Notes under the pieces: generated by a model
The model's database searches: none
Seen by the model: only the letters and a program-made list of their open reading frames with translations
Told to the model about the DNA's origin: nothing
In this document: piece by piece, positions 33,832 to 44,500 of the stretch
Layout of the letters: every line of letters begins with the position of its first letter
Numbering within the stretch: the stretch's first letter is position 1
From: Phaeoceros laevis
Taxonomy: Eukaryota; Anthocerotophyta; Anthocerotopsida; Notothyladales
DNA length: 51,108 bases
Direction: 5' to 3'
Assembly (NCBI GenBank): GCA_049999765.1
Contig: JBNGIQ010009434.1
Coordinates: forward strand, 195,400 to 246,507
Program-made: the position numbers and the translations under genes

Positions 33832-34695
33832 TGAGATATTCCATCGGGGCTGACCAGAACTATGTCTGATCAACATTTATGATAGCAGGTGGACCCGAGG
33901 TCATGCTCTAACTGGAGGCCCTCATCGCAAGAAAGGAGGAACACAAGAGTCATGTACGACGGACTTGAAGGTGCAAAGCGGCAAAGCGTATTGACAGAAT
34001 TGTTCAGGCCAATGAAGAGGTTTAAGGTTTTGGCACCAGAGCAGAAGGACTAGAAGGGTAATGGTAAATGGAGAATCACTACTTTGCTAAACTGTGGGGT
34101 CGATGTAGTTCGAGTACCTCTTAACCCATGCTTTTGTTTTACAGAGGCAACCGAGCAAGACAACTTTTTTCACTAGAGATAGGTCATAGGTAGACAGGAA
34201 TTTCGTGCGTTAGAAAAGCAACAAGGAACGCAGTATATTATTGCATGTCTCGGCTAGGGGCCAAACACATCGCAACGTTTCGTAGACCATGAGGAATGTA
34301 TGTGCCCAAGACGAAGGCATCATAAACAAATCCTGGTTGACATTTCCATCCTCAAGTATCTTCAGACAAGTGGTCCAGCATCCAAAATGCCGACATGGAT
34401 GGCTATGCTAAAAACAAGCGAAGCTGCGCACTTGATGCCATCAGGGACATCCGTGCAATGGTAGACCAAGTTCCCATGATAAATTTCATGTGTGCACTGA
34501 ATTCTCCGATTTCATGGAGATTGAGAGACCTACAAGCAACGTTTTGGGAGGGCAGAGTAACCTCATTCTTTTCAGAGCTTGTATCTGCTGGACCCCGTCA
34601 TTGTCTCTTCACACACTCCGTCGTATGATCATCCTGCTCAATCAACACGAGGGCCACGAACTCTTCATGACTCGAAATGCCTGGGCAACTGGTAC
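33832..34695. other. Intergenic, 3' flanks of paralogue 2 and the DUF1764 gene
   Basis: Both flanking genes end toward this segment. A short plus-strand frame (34395-34628) has no recognisable motif and is not annotated. No repeats or RNA genes were seen. Confidence 0.4.
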
Positions 34696-35121
34696 TCAGA
34701 AACAACACTCACAGTCGAAGGGGCAAAGCGAGGTGCCACCAGCATCCTTCCTGTTGAACCCCAGTTCCTCCTCGGTGTAGATTGCCAGCCCATCCTGCTG
34801 CTTCTTTGTTTTCCTGGTGTTGGGCAGTGATAGAGCAGAGGAACCACTCAGGCTCTTTTCCCCTTCCCCCTTCTTTTTGTGCTTCTTCTTCCCCGTCAAC
34901 ATCGGGTTGCTGCTTCCGCCACCTTCGGCAGCAAGTGCCCCTGATTGCTGACCTTTCTGTTCCTCTGGAACCGGTCTCTTCCGCTTTTTCGCAGCAAAAA
35001 TGGCATCAATCTCATCTACCTCCGCACCGACCTTTTCTTGCTTCTCCTTCTCGTTGGTAATTCCAGGCACAGAAATTGGTATGTGATCTGGTCGACCCTT
35101 TCCACGTTTCTTCCCACCCAT
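34696..35121 (-). CDS. DUF1764-family protein
   Basis: A single exon of 141 residues. The ATG at 35121 starts M-G-G-K-K-R-G-K-G-R. The order is a basic N-terminus, an E-I-D-A-I-F-A-A-K-K-R-K-R motif, a Lys-rich linker with K-K-K-H-K-K-K, and the diagnostic C-terminus D-G-L-A-I-Y-T-E-E-E-L-G ending C-P-F-D-C-E-C-C-F. This terminal Cys-rich signature defines the DUF1764 family found across eukaryotes. The lysine clusters suggest a nuclear or nucleolar protein. No biochemical function is established that I know of. Length and ends agree with the family. Confidence 0.85.
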   Translation of the reverse strand: MGGKKRGKGRPDHIPISVPGITNEKEKQEKVGAEVDEIDAIFAAKKRKRPVPEEQKGQQSGALAAEGGGSSNPMLTGKKKHKKKGEGEKSLSGSSALSLPNTRKTKKQQDGLAIYTEEELGFNRKDAGGTSLCPFDCECCF

Positions 35122-36646
35122 AGCTGATACTGCTGCTATTGATATATCACCAAAAACGTACCATCGGCACCGTTTCCTCCGACCAACAACAGCTGTGATT
35201 GACCATACACAGTACTCAAGGCGGCAAGGCGGCTCAGCCACAGTACCTCGAGGTCAGCCTGCCTGTAGCCTGTACAAAGCTGGTGAGGGCACCCTCAGAT
35301 TGCATTCGAGGGTGCCGCCGAGTCTGAACGGGCCTGTGTCAATCTGAGAAACTAGGGTAGGCTCACTGGGCTGGTATTACACTCACCATACCGGGGTGGT
35401 AATAAGGAAAATTATAGTCTACGGTAATGAGTACCTAGAAGCACAATTTGTAATGAGTTACGAGAATCACAAGCTCGTAATAAGTTGCGAGAAGCACAAG
35501 TTTGTACAGTACTCCGTATTCAAACGGTCGCATTTGGAGAGTGACCCTCGACAATCCAGAGTGTACAGGAACCCAGTGAGCTGGCTTCCTCAAGAACGGA
35601 CGAGAAGTTACCAGGGGGCGGACGTTCACGAGATCGGAGGGCCACTGGTGCTGCGTCCGACGCTACAGACGGAAACTGCCAGGCATCAGCTGTCAACCTT
35701 GAAGCACCTCAAATTGTGGATTCCAAGTTGAACTGTTTGGCGATTTGATCTACAGGAGGCAATTTGCCCTCACTGCTCTCATTTCTTTTAGCAGCTGCAG
35801 AGACTGGCTTTGCAACTCCCGGAGGGCCGCGGAATCCGAAGCACATTCGGCAGCCCGCTAGATCTGAGCTGCCGTGGTACCAGGGATTGTGATGGAGAGC
35901 AGGAGGACTTGAGTAACTGCATCTTGGACTCCACGAGATTATAAAACAGGCAGTTGAGATTTGCAGGAGGGGACATTAGGGAGGACGTGGCCCCACGGCT
36001 GTGAATCGCCTTCAGAAACAGTTGTTTATCTTCGGGATTCCCGGCCCCCAGGGTGGGATACAGTTGTTGCCCTTTGACTACGGCTTTTCGGAGGATTCTG
36101 TGGTTGTGGATCGAGGTGGCTAGCAAGTGCTGTACGGGAAGATCCTTGTGTGTGTTGGATCAGGCTGCGGGTGACATGTTCCAATTTGATTCGGCAATTT
36201 GACTAGGGAGGAGCCGGAGGCTGTCCGGAGGAGCCTCAAGGTATTCAGATCGGAATGGCAATGTGAGGAGATCGCCAGACAAGCGATGCAGTTTGACGAT
36301 ACGATTTGCAGCACCGCACTTCTGACTGCCAAGTTTATGCTCATTCTTGAATGCTGGCTTCTGGATGGTAACTTGATCAGCAGGTGTGGCCAAGCTTTTG
36401 GTGCAGTGTTGTGCTCTGTTTGGTGCTTTTCCGTGTGCTGCAGTTCGTTTCTTTGATGCAGCTGTTTAGGATTGCTGCTGCTCCAGCCGTGGAGAATCGT
36501 TTACAGTCATCTGGTTTCCATCTTCTTTTCTGAAGATGCTGTTGCTTTTTTATGGGTGCATGTTCCTAACTTTGTGGCACCTTGGTGTGCATCAGTGAGT
36601 GCTGTGAGCGGCTGGTGACCTGGTCCTTTCCACCCCACCTCTCAAA
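35122..36646. other. Intergenic, no gene supported
   Basis: Open frames occur on both strands (minus 35788-36126 and 36160-36393, plus 36199-36456). None has a recognisable motif or a convincing splice partner, and those near 36.2 kb overlap on opposite strands. Part of it may be the 5' UTR of the small membrane protein at 36647. A gene here cannot be excluded. Confidence 0.3.
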
Positions 36647-36883
36647 ATGAGTGAGCATCTTGTGATACTGGCGGTGATCATTTTTGTTCTGGTGGCAATC
36701 AAGCAAGCTTTCTTCGAAGTGGAAATGGACGGCTACCTTGAAGCTGCATCAAGCCAAGCCGTGTCCTCATTACAGAATTTCTTCTTGTTTTTTTCCGTTG
36801 CCGTTATAGGTCTTGGCCTTGTTTTGGTTGCGAACAGTGTGTCAGCCTATGAACAGAAGTACAGAGCACAACGGCGGTGGTGA
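36647..36883 (+). CDS. Small two-segment membrane protein (78 residues)
   Basis: The ATG lies in the context caaaATGagtg. Residues about 4-23 (L-V-I-L-A-V-I-I-F-V-L-V-A-I) and 45-66 (F-F-L-F-F-S-V-A-V-I-G-L-G-L-V-L-V-A) are clear membrane segments, separated by a short acidic loop. The C-terminus is basic (Y-E-Q-K-Y-R-A-Q-R-R-W). This is more ordered than a chance frame. I do not recognise a family and see no signal peptide cleavage site. It could also be an exon of a larger gene. Confidence 0.4.
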   Translation: MSEHLVILAVIIFVLVAIKQAFFEVEMDGYLEAASSQAVSSLQNFFLFFSVAVIGLGLVLVANSVSAYEQKYRAQRRW

Positions 36884-37271
36884 CAGTGAGTGTACAGAAC
36901 CAAAGAAGTGGACTTGGCTGCGGTAACTAAATATAATATATGCAGATAGAAGTGCAGCCCTGTTTGGTTCAGAACCTGAACATGTGTGCAGCTACTCTAT
37001 ACTGAAGGAGGGTTGTGTAACATGGATGGCTTTATTAAGGAAGAATTCGTTGGCACATTGGTTGTCTTCTGGCTTGGTTCTGTGCAATGGACCTTCTGAG
37101 GTCTGGTTCCAATCTCTGTCGTCTGAGGTAAGGAGCTCACAGCGAGGTGATGATGACTGCAAAGCATGTTCAGTTCTCCGGGGGCCAGACTAGGTTGGAC
37201 TAACTTTCTGAAAGGGATAATTAGAAGGCAGCTTTTCAAGGCTCTAGCTATACCTTCAAGGCTTTAGCTAT

Positions 37272-38297
37272 CTAATTAACAATAGATTCTATTTCTGACA
37301 AGATTCTTAATCTGTCTCGAGCTTCTATATATGCCATGTCCAGCCTTCCGTCCACTTCTTCGTCCTCCCTGCGATCGGGCCCGCCTACTGGTTCACACAC
37401 CCATGATCCACCGGAGCGCCATAATATGCCATGGACAGAAGCGTAAGGCTCTGTGACAAGGCCCTGCAGGACCTCCGAAAACTTGGGTACCTGACTGAGA
37501 CCTACAGCAGAAGACAAGAAACTGGTCCCCCAGCGCCTGCCTCCACACCAGTGCAAGCACAATGGGGATTTGCATGACGTTGCCTTCTTGAGTGGCAAGC
37601 AACCACAGGTGTGACCGTGGTATCCAAGGTACAGCAGGCTCCAGGCCCAGTCGACGGAACAGTCCTTCCATTAAGGAATTGCACCCTTCTACTGTCGCCC
37701 TCACTCTCATGAGCTCCAGAGGAACGAAGTGAGAGGCACTTAATTCCTGTCTTACTGCTGCAAGAGTCGTCATGAGTGGATGGTTTTCGTCTCCCTGCAC
37801 CAGCTGCCTCTCCTCATTGTGGATGGCCTCCCAAAAGCCTGCGGCGGGAAGCAGTCAGATGAGTTCGGTCTCCATGTGACTTGGTTGTGCCCGCGGCAGT
37901 TGAGCGGTTTCAATTATTTCCGCATGCCCTGCCATTATTGCATTGAACACTCGACCCATCCCGCTCTCCCTCTCAAAGTTGAAAGCCTCAATGGCCTCCA
38001 GTAGTGTTGCAGCATCCATTTGTATGTTGAACCTGGGGATGACACCTTGAAGTCCTCTTCAGGTGGGCAGAGCCCTTTCAGCAGTTTGCTACTCAAGAAA
38101 TTGTACATGCAGGTCAGCAAAGAAAGAAGCAGCTTGGTTGCCCTGCCTGAGTGGCTACATGTCATTTGATCCGAGGGAGTAGCTTGTTTTCTCTCTGCTG
38201 CCGCTTGGCGTTCCGCATCCAGAGGAGTCTTGGTTTTAGCATTGGTTACACAATGTTGGGCGTTCATATCCAGACCGGCTACCAGCAGGCAAGCCAT
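37272..38297 (-). CDS. Unidentified multi-exon gene (provisional model)
   Basis: Several minus-strand segments look coding and can be joined in phase. These are about 38297-38159 (ends A-E-R-K-Q-A-T-P-S-D-Q-M-T), 38045-37881 (F-N-I-Q-M-D-A-A-T-L-L-E-A-I-E-A-F-N-F-E-R-E), 37838-37579 (F-W-E-A-I-H-N-E-E-R-Q-L-V) and 37490-37272 (F-S-E-V-L-Q-G-L-V-T-E-P-Y, then a charged tail ending S-I-V-N). The predicted intron 37839-37880 is only 42 bp and the donor at 37578 is weak (GTCATG), so at least two junctions are uncertain. The start is also uncertain. No family was recognised. The amphipathic helical character and acidic tail argue against noncoding sequence. Confidence 0.35.
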
Positions 38298-38483
38298 TTT
38301 AGGAAAAGAGCGCTGTCCTGACTTGTAAGCGACAGCCTGCCTGCCTGTCCTCTCTGCAAAAGTAGCTACCCTTTGAGAAGATGTGGAGAGAGCTGTGTTA
38401 CCTGCCCCGGATCGCTCAATGCCAGCATTTGCCGGGGTCCCAGCTGGAATCGGTCTGAGCTCCTCTTCTTCCTGAGCGCGATC

Positions 38484-38846
38484 ATGGGAGCTTCGACCGC
38501 CCGTAAGCCTTCTGAGAGGTTGCTGCGCCTCACCGTGTTCACTTGTTGGCTCCTACTGCTGCGATCGACCACTGCCTCGCACCCAACCATGCCCGAGTCC
38601 ATGAATCCAATTTCTTCACAGTTGTCAGCCTGGGAAAGGAGCGGGAGTGATGGCGGATCGGAAGTCACTTCACCACCGGGAGGTGTGCTCTCGGAGACGA
38701 GTCACGGAGGCTGGCGAGGGGGTACCTCGAGATCTTTGCACGCTGTACCCGCCGGCCCCAATGCTGTTCACAACGATCTGAAGAAGGTGCCGATGCTGCT
38801 GGAGCCACCGGCCTCCCCCAGTTGGGCTCCCAAGTCGCGAGTCTAG
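38484..38846 (+). CDS. CLE: CLE-type signalling peptide precursor
   Basis: A single exon of 120 residues. It has an N-terminal basic stretch, a hydrophobic signal segment (L-T-V-F-T-C-W-L-L-L-L) and a variable Ser/Gly-rich middle. At residues 86-97 is a CLE-like dodecapeptide H-A-V-P-A-G-P-N-A-V-H-N, followed by 23 more residues. The canonical form is R-x-V-P-x-G-P-N-P-L-H-N; TDIF-type peptides start with H. Known CLE peptides are cut from such precursors, Pro-hydroxylated, and perceived by CLV1/TDR-class receptor kinases to control meristem cell fate. Here position 1 is His, but the C-terminus is the R-type H-N. The gene lies just upstream (opposite strand) of the unidentified gene at 37.3-38.3 kb. 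Confidence 0.7.
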   Translation: MGASTARKPSERLLRLTVFTCWLLLLRSTTASHPTMPESMNPISSQLSAWERSGSDGGSEVTSPPGGVLSETSHGGWRGGTSRSLHAVPAGPNAVHNDLKKVPMLLEPPASPSWAPKSRV

Positions 38847-39486
38847 CCCTAGATAGGCTAGCATGTATTCATTCACCTTCTCCAGGGGCTGGATGGCATT
38901 CAAAAGTAGCAGCTTTTTTTAAAACGATGAATAAAGTTCAACAAAAGCCATGTTCCATGCTTGCAAACGGGTCGCTGTGGATCTCTCTTGAAAACCGTGT
39001 ATTTTGCCTCTACAATCCTGCAGGAGCTTCAATCACAAGCTTTCTCCTGCTCGCTGCTCCAATCTGAAAGGATGATTCCAGGGTGGTTTTTCCTGTAGGA
39101 CCCGTGGAAGCAGAGGACACTCTGATGCTGCACATTTCAAAGGTATTTGCTGTGTGACTAGCCAGAAACCTGATACGGTAAGTCCTCTTTCCTGCTGACA
39201 TTTCGTAGGTGAATGTACATGTTTGTGGTCCGATGTTTGTGTTTGTTCAGTCAAGACAGGTCGGCTTGTGTGGGCCTAATACTGGCGTTGAGTTACATAT
39301 CAGCCCCTTGCTTGTGATTGCAGCTCATCTACCAGGCTTTTATTTTAGTCTTAGATTCAGCGTAAGCAACGTGAATACGCAAGTCAGATGGCAGGAAGTT
39401 TCCACCAGAGACCCAAGGCAAGGGTGCTCTCCTACTAATAGAGCAGATCCTCCACCTTGCTCCACTAGCACGTAGCAGCAGGGGCG

Positions 39487-40538
39487 ATGGGGTCGACTCT
39501 GCTTGCAGCGGCCAAGTCCCTTCCCCTGGTGCTCCTGGGCCTCGTCACTCACCACCTCTTGTTCAAGAACGCGGCCGAATTGCTGCCCTCTGTAGTGCAA
39601 AGCTGCCCGCAAGCGGCAACAGTGGACAAGTTGCTTTGCATCCTCGTCAATTTCTTCAAGCCAGTACTGACCACTTCCGAGGGGCTATGGGTCACCGGCT
39701 ACATATTCGCCATTCTCAACTCCGTCTTCCCCTTCATGGCCGTTGAGGGCTCCAGGTAGACCACTACCACTCGCTACTTCATGACCAGCTCAGGAACGAC
39801 CTAGCTGATGATTCAGCCTTGCATCCCTGCAGGTACGGTAGTGGCTGGTTGCTCTCCCTGCTGCCTCTCCACGCTTTCCTCTTCCAAATCCAGGGATTAG
39901 CTGTGGTGCTGCCGCTGGTGTGGCTGCCTCTTTACTTCTTCTCCGGAGGAAACGACGCATCCTCCTCCAAGTACGGCAAGCTGCGGAGGAAGGTTTCACT
40001 GGGGCGCGTTGTGCTCGTTGCACTGGGCCTCCAAATCCTGCAGTTCACTGAAGTGGGGTTGATGCTCACACGGCAGCAGGACTCGTCGCTCACAGAGAGC
40101 TACATCCTCGTCTTCGTGTTTGCGCCAATTGTGCTTCCTTTGCTGTGGATCCTCCCGCTCCGCACCACGGATAAGTCGCACCAGGCGCGGGGCCACCAGG
40201 CCGTCATCGCCTTGCACCTCCTGCAAGCGGGAGCCGGGCTGGTGTGGCAGGCCGTGGCTATAGCGGTGGTGGTCGGGGATCCCGGGCTGCCGGGGAGGGT
40301 CTTCCATACCCTGCTCACGGCTCACCATCACTCTGACCCTGGCACCTGGCCCGTCGCGTTCCAGGTCCTGGACACTCTAGTAGTCTTCCTCGCCCTCCTC
40401 TATGTGGTGGTGCTGCAGGAGGGCATCCTTGCTGGAATGGCGCTAGCCCTGGCAGCGCCGATTCTCGGGCCTGCAGCATCCTTGTCTCTCTACTTCGCAT
40501 GCAGGGAGCTGCGGCTCATTTCAACCGTGAACGAATAA
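39487..40538 (+). CDS. GC-rich multi-pass membrane protein of unknown function (two exons)
   Basis: Exons 39487-39755 and 39833-40538 join in phase (AG|GTAGAC ... CTGCAG), giving 324 residues. About eight to nine hydrophobic segments span the chain, for example L-P-L-V-L-L-G-L-V, L-A-V-V-L-P-L-V-W-L-P-L-Y-F, I-V-L-P-L-L-W-I-L-P-L and V-V-F-L-A-L-L-Y-V-V-V-L. A conserved-looking E-G-S-R lies before the third segment. Exon 2 has a strong G/C third-position bias unlike neighbouring genes. I do not recognise a plant family. The pattern recalls uncharacterised fungal membrane proteins, but that is only an impression. Confidence 0.65.
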
Positions 40539-41572
40539 TGAATTTGCAAATTAGACGTTCACGAACCAACGGAAATGCAGCATTCTTTCCAAATTTCTTG
40601 CAGTGTGGTCTTTACCCGAAGCACGATAAATACCTTGCAACACGATCACATTGCAGGCTTGGGTGCGTTTCAACATAATCACATTCTAGCTTGGATGTTC
40701 GATCAGCCCAGCTGCTGTCGAAGAACTGAGTCGGCAGATTCTGGGAGTTGATTTCACTGCAATTTGACCAGAGCCTGGGGGAGGCGTGGGGCTACAGTCT
40801 AAGTAGGGATTGGCCTGAGCATGATGAGCAGAAAAGTTCTATAGTTGCAACAAGAATGATGCTCATTATCGTATCAGCGCATTACGTTGTACTGTTCTTC
40901 GAGTGGGATCATGAGCATACAGAGGTACCAATGGATGCCTCAGAGCTGAACTGTGAAACAAGCGCCAAATCAAAACACACGTACCTGACGAGCATTCCCA
41001 GCGCCTCCAAACTCCACTAATTCCAATACTTCACACGGAGCTGCCGTCGAGAATTCACATTCCAACTGAAGGGACGGTCAGACTAATTAGAGAGTTCATG
41101 TAGCTCAGCTAGAGCTTGTCGACGAATAATCCAGGAAGTCGTACCTGAGGCCGCTCCCTTGATGAATACAACTTGATTTGACCCCTCCTGGCTCACATAG
41201 AAGTGTAGAAAACATGGCCCATGGATGGGCACGAAGAGATAAGAGAAAACACATCATGTGGGTGCCGTAAATCAGCCAAATCAATTGGAAGTGCACCCAG
41301 CATCAGGAATGACAAGCGAAAGAAATTTGAAGCACCGCTGCTATGCGCACACCTATCTCCCAGGAGAACTACGGTGATGAAGTTGGCTCACCTTGCTGTC
41401 CACTTTCAGTTCGACAGTTGTTGCAGTTTGAAATATTGTTCATCTGCACAAGATTGTAATTTGCTGAACTGCTCGGGCAGCTTTTCGGGTGCCTCAAAAG
41501 CCCCCCTTCATCGGCCCCTTCGTGGTGTGAAAATGCATGCATCTCACCAACGTCCCCATCCTTCTCGAGATC
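40539..41572. other. Intergenic, no gene seen
   Basis: This lies between the membrane-protein gene and the 3' end of the large PPR gene. Short frames on both strands show no motif. No DYW-domain signature (H-x-E or C-x-x-C-H) was found downstream of the PPR gene on the minus strand. Confidence 0.4.
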
Positions 41573-44500
41573 TCAGCTTACCATGCCTAACAGGTCATAT
41601 AATGGCTGCAGCTCTTTGACCTTGCAGTCTCCCACCACAAAAGTGTGCACTTTGTGGTCATACTCCATCCAGCTCTGGCCAGGCTTCTTCCACGCACCAG
41701 CTTTTTCTCTCAGGTTTGTCACCTCGCTTGCCTTGTCCAAGAGGCCAGCTTCGGAATAGATGTTTGCCATCAGTACATACGCTGCAGGATTCTTAGGCTG
41801 TAGCTGTACAGCAGAGTCAAAAGCATGTTCTGCCAGCTCAACCTTGCCATGCTTCTGGCAGGCTCCCAATAAACATAACCACACTGTCAGACTTGGCTGC
41901 ATCGGCATTGTGGACAACAACTCTTCTATCCTGGTGAAGCAACCGGCACGCCCAAATAGGTCAACCATACTAACATAATGCTTCATTTCTGGGGTTACAC
42001 CATATTTCCTGCTCATGGATTCTAGATACTTAACACCTTCATCCAATAAACCAGCATGACTGCATGCATACAAAAGGGACAAAAATGTGATTCCATTAGG
42101 ATGCACCCTCGCAACCTGCATTTTCTCGTACCAGTGCATGCTTGCCACACAGTTGCCTTGGCGGGCATAACCAGCGATTAGTGCATTCCATGACACAATA
42201 TCAGGTTGGGGCAGTGAATCAAATACAAGCTGTGCATCCATCATGCTCGAACATCTCCCATACGCAGTGATGAGAGCACTTGCTACAAAAGGCCTGTAAG
42301 AGCTTCCAGCTATGACAAGATTCTGATGAATCTGCCAGATAGTGCTCCAGGCTCCTGTGTTGCTGCATGCTTGCAAGACCCACACCAAAGTGATGTCATC
42401 TGCGATTGCACCTTCCTCTTGCATATGCCTGTACAGCTGCAAAGCTTGGTCATCCAAGCCCTGCTCAATAAATGCTGCTAACATTGCATTCCATGAGACC
42501 ACATCCTGGACAGCTAACCCATCAAAAGCATTCTGTGCATCCAGGATGCTTCCACACTTCCCATACATACCAACCAAGGTGCTGCCAACAAATACATCGG
42601 AATCACAGCCCATCACCCAAGCGTCAGCCTGTATTGCCTTCCCCTTTTGCAAGTAGTTCACCTTTACAGTCTGTCCATCGACCATAACATCATCTTCCTT
42701 TTGAGCAAGAATACCGCATGCTTGAAGGGCACTCACGAAGGTGCGAGCATCTGCACGGACCCCTTCCTCTCGAAGTTTCTGATACAACCCAAAGGCATAC
42801 TCCCCATGTCCCTGCTCCACACATGCAGCAAGCATAGCATTCCACAAAACAATATCTTTATGGGACGACCTATTAAATGCAGCCAGTGCATCCTCCAAAC
42901 TTCCACACTTCCCATACATACTCAAGAGGGTGCTAGTGACAAAGAGATGTGAATCAAAACATTTCCTAACGACTTCAGCATGTATGACCTTGCCAATTTT
43001 ACCATACCTCACTCTGATTGGATGCCCTTCCACGACACCATCATCCTGCATCCCCGCTAGGATTCCACAACCTTGAAGTATGCTCACAAAGGTTCGGTCA
43101 TTTGGACTCACACATTCCTCCCGCATGTGTTCATACAGCTGGAAAACCTCGTCTGCTTGGTCCTGCTCGATATATGCTGCAAGCATCGCATTATACGAAA
43201 CCACATTATGCTGCGACAACCCATCAAACACAGCTTGAGCATCTGTTATGCTCCCACACTTGCCATACATACTCACTAAAGTGTTACCAACAAAAATATC
43301 CGAGTCACAGCCCTTCCTCCGAGCACAACTGTGTATTGCCTTTCCCTTGGCAAGAAAGTTCACTTTGGTGGAACCTCTACCCATGTTTTCCTGCTCTGCA
43401 AGCATCCCACAGGCTTGAAGTGCACTCACAAACACCCGACTGCTCGGACTCACACCTTCCTCAAGCAATTGCTCATACAACTGTAAAGATTTCTTAGCGT
43501 CACCCTGCTCTACATATGCTGCAATCAAAGTATTCCATAACACACCATCACGCTGGGACAACCCATCAAACAAATTCTGTGCATCGATCATGCTCCTGCA
43601 CTTCGCATACATAGTGATTAGGGTGCTAGTTACAAAGACATCTGAGTCAAAGCCCTTCCTTTGAGCAGCAGCATGCAATGCCCTTCCCCGTTCTATAACC
43701 TTTGTTCTGATGAATTTTTCATCAAGCACAAGATCTTCTTTCTCTGCAAGCATGCCACATGCTTGAAACACGGTAACAAAAGTCCTGCTACTCAAGCTTA
43801 CGCCTTCTTTGCACATTTGGTCGTATAATTGTAAGGCCTCCTCCGCCTGCCCTTGCTCCACGTATGCCCCTATCATCGCATTCCATGACACCACATCCAG
43901 CTGAGACAACCCGTCAAACACACTTTGTGCCTCTACAACGCTCCCACACTTGCCATAGAGACTAATCAGGGTGCTACCGACAAACATATCTGAACCGTAC
44001 CCCTCACGGCAGGCATGGGAATGGATTTCCTTGCCCATCTTCAGACACTGAAACTTCAAGAATAGTCCATTCACTGCTCGAGCTTCTTCCTTCTCTGCAA
44101 GCATAACACATGCTTGCAGTGCGCTGACAAAGGTGCGATGGCTTGGAGTTACACCTTCCTTTCGTAGTCTTTCATAAAGCTGTAAACATTTCTCTGGTTG
44201 GCCCTGCTCAACATGTGCTGAGAGCATTACATTCCATGGCACCACGTCACACTGGAACAACCCTTCAAACACATTCTGTGCATCCGCAATGCTTCCACAC
44301 CTCCAATACATGTCCACCAAACAGCTAGCCACAAAAGAATCAGCTGCGCACCCATACTTCACTGCTTCAGAATGGATGCGCTTACCCTCCTCCAAATCAA
44401 CCATTCTAGCACAAGCTCTGAGTAAGATAGAAAATGTATATGCGTTCGGCTGCACACCTTCTTCTTGCATTCTCTGGTACACTCTGAGCGCTTCATGACC

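Noticed and set aside
35788-36456. Possible gene on either strand at 35.8-36.5 kb
   Set aside because: Overlapping frames on opposite strands are equally plausible, and none has motifs or convincing splice partners.
38366-38903. Minus-strand frames suggesting a first exon for the 37.3-38.3 kb gene
   Set aside because: The plus strand here encodes a signal peptide and CLE motif, which is stronger evidence.
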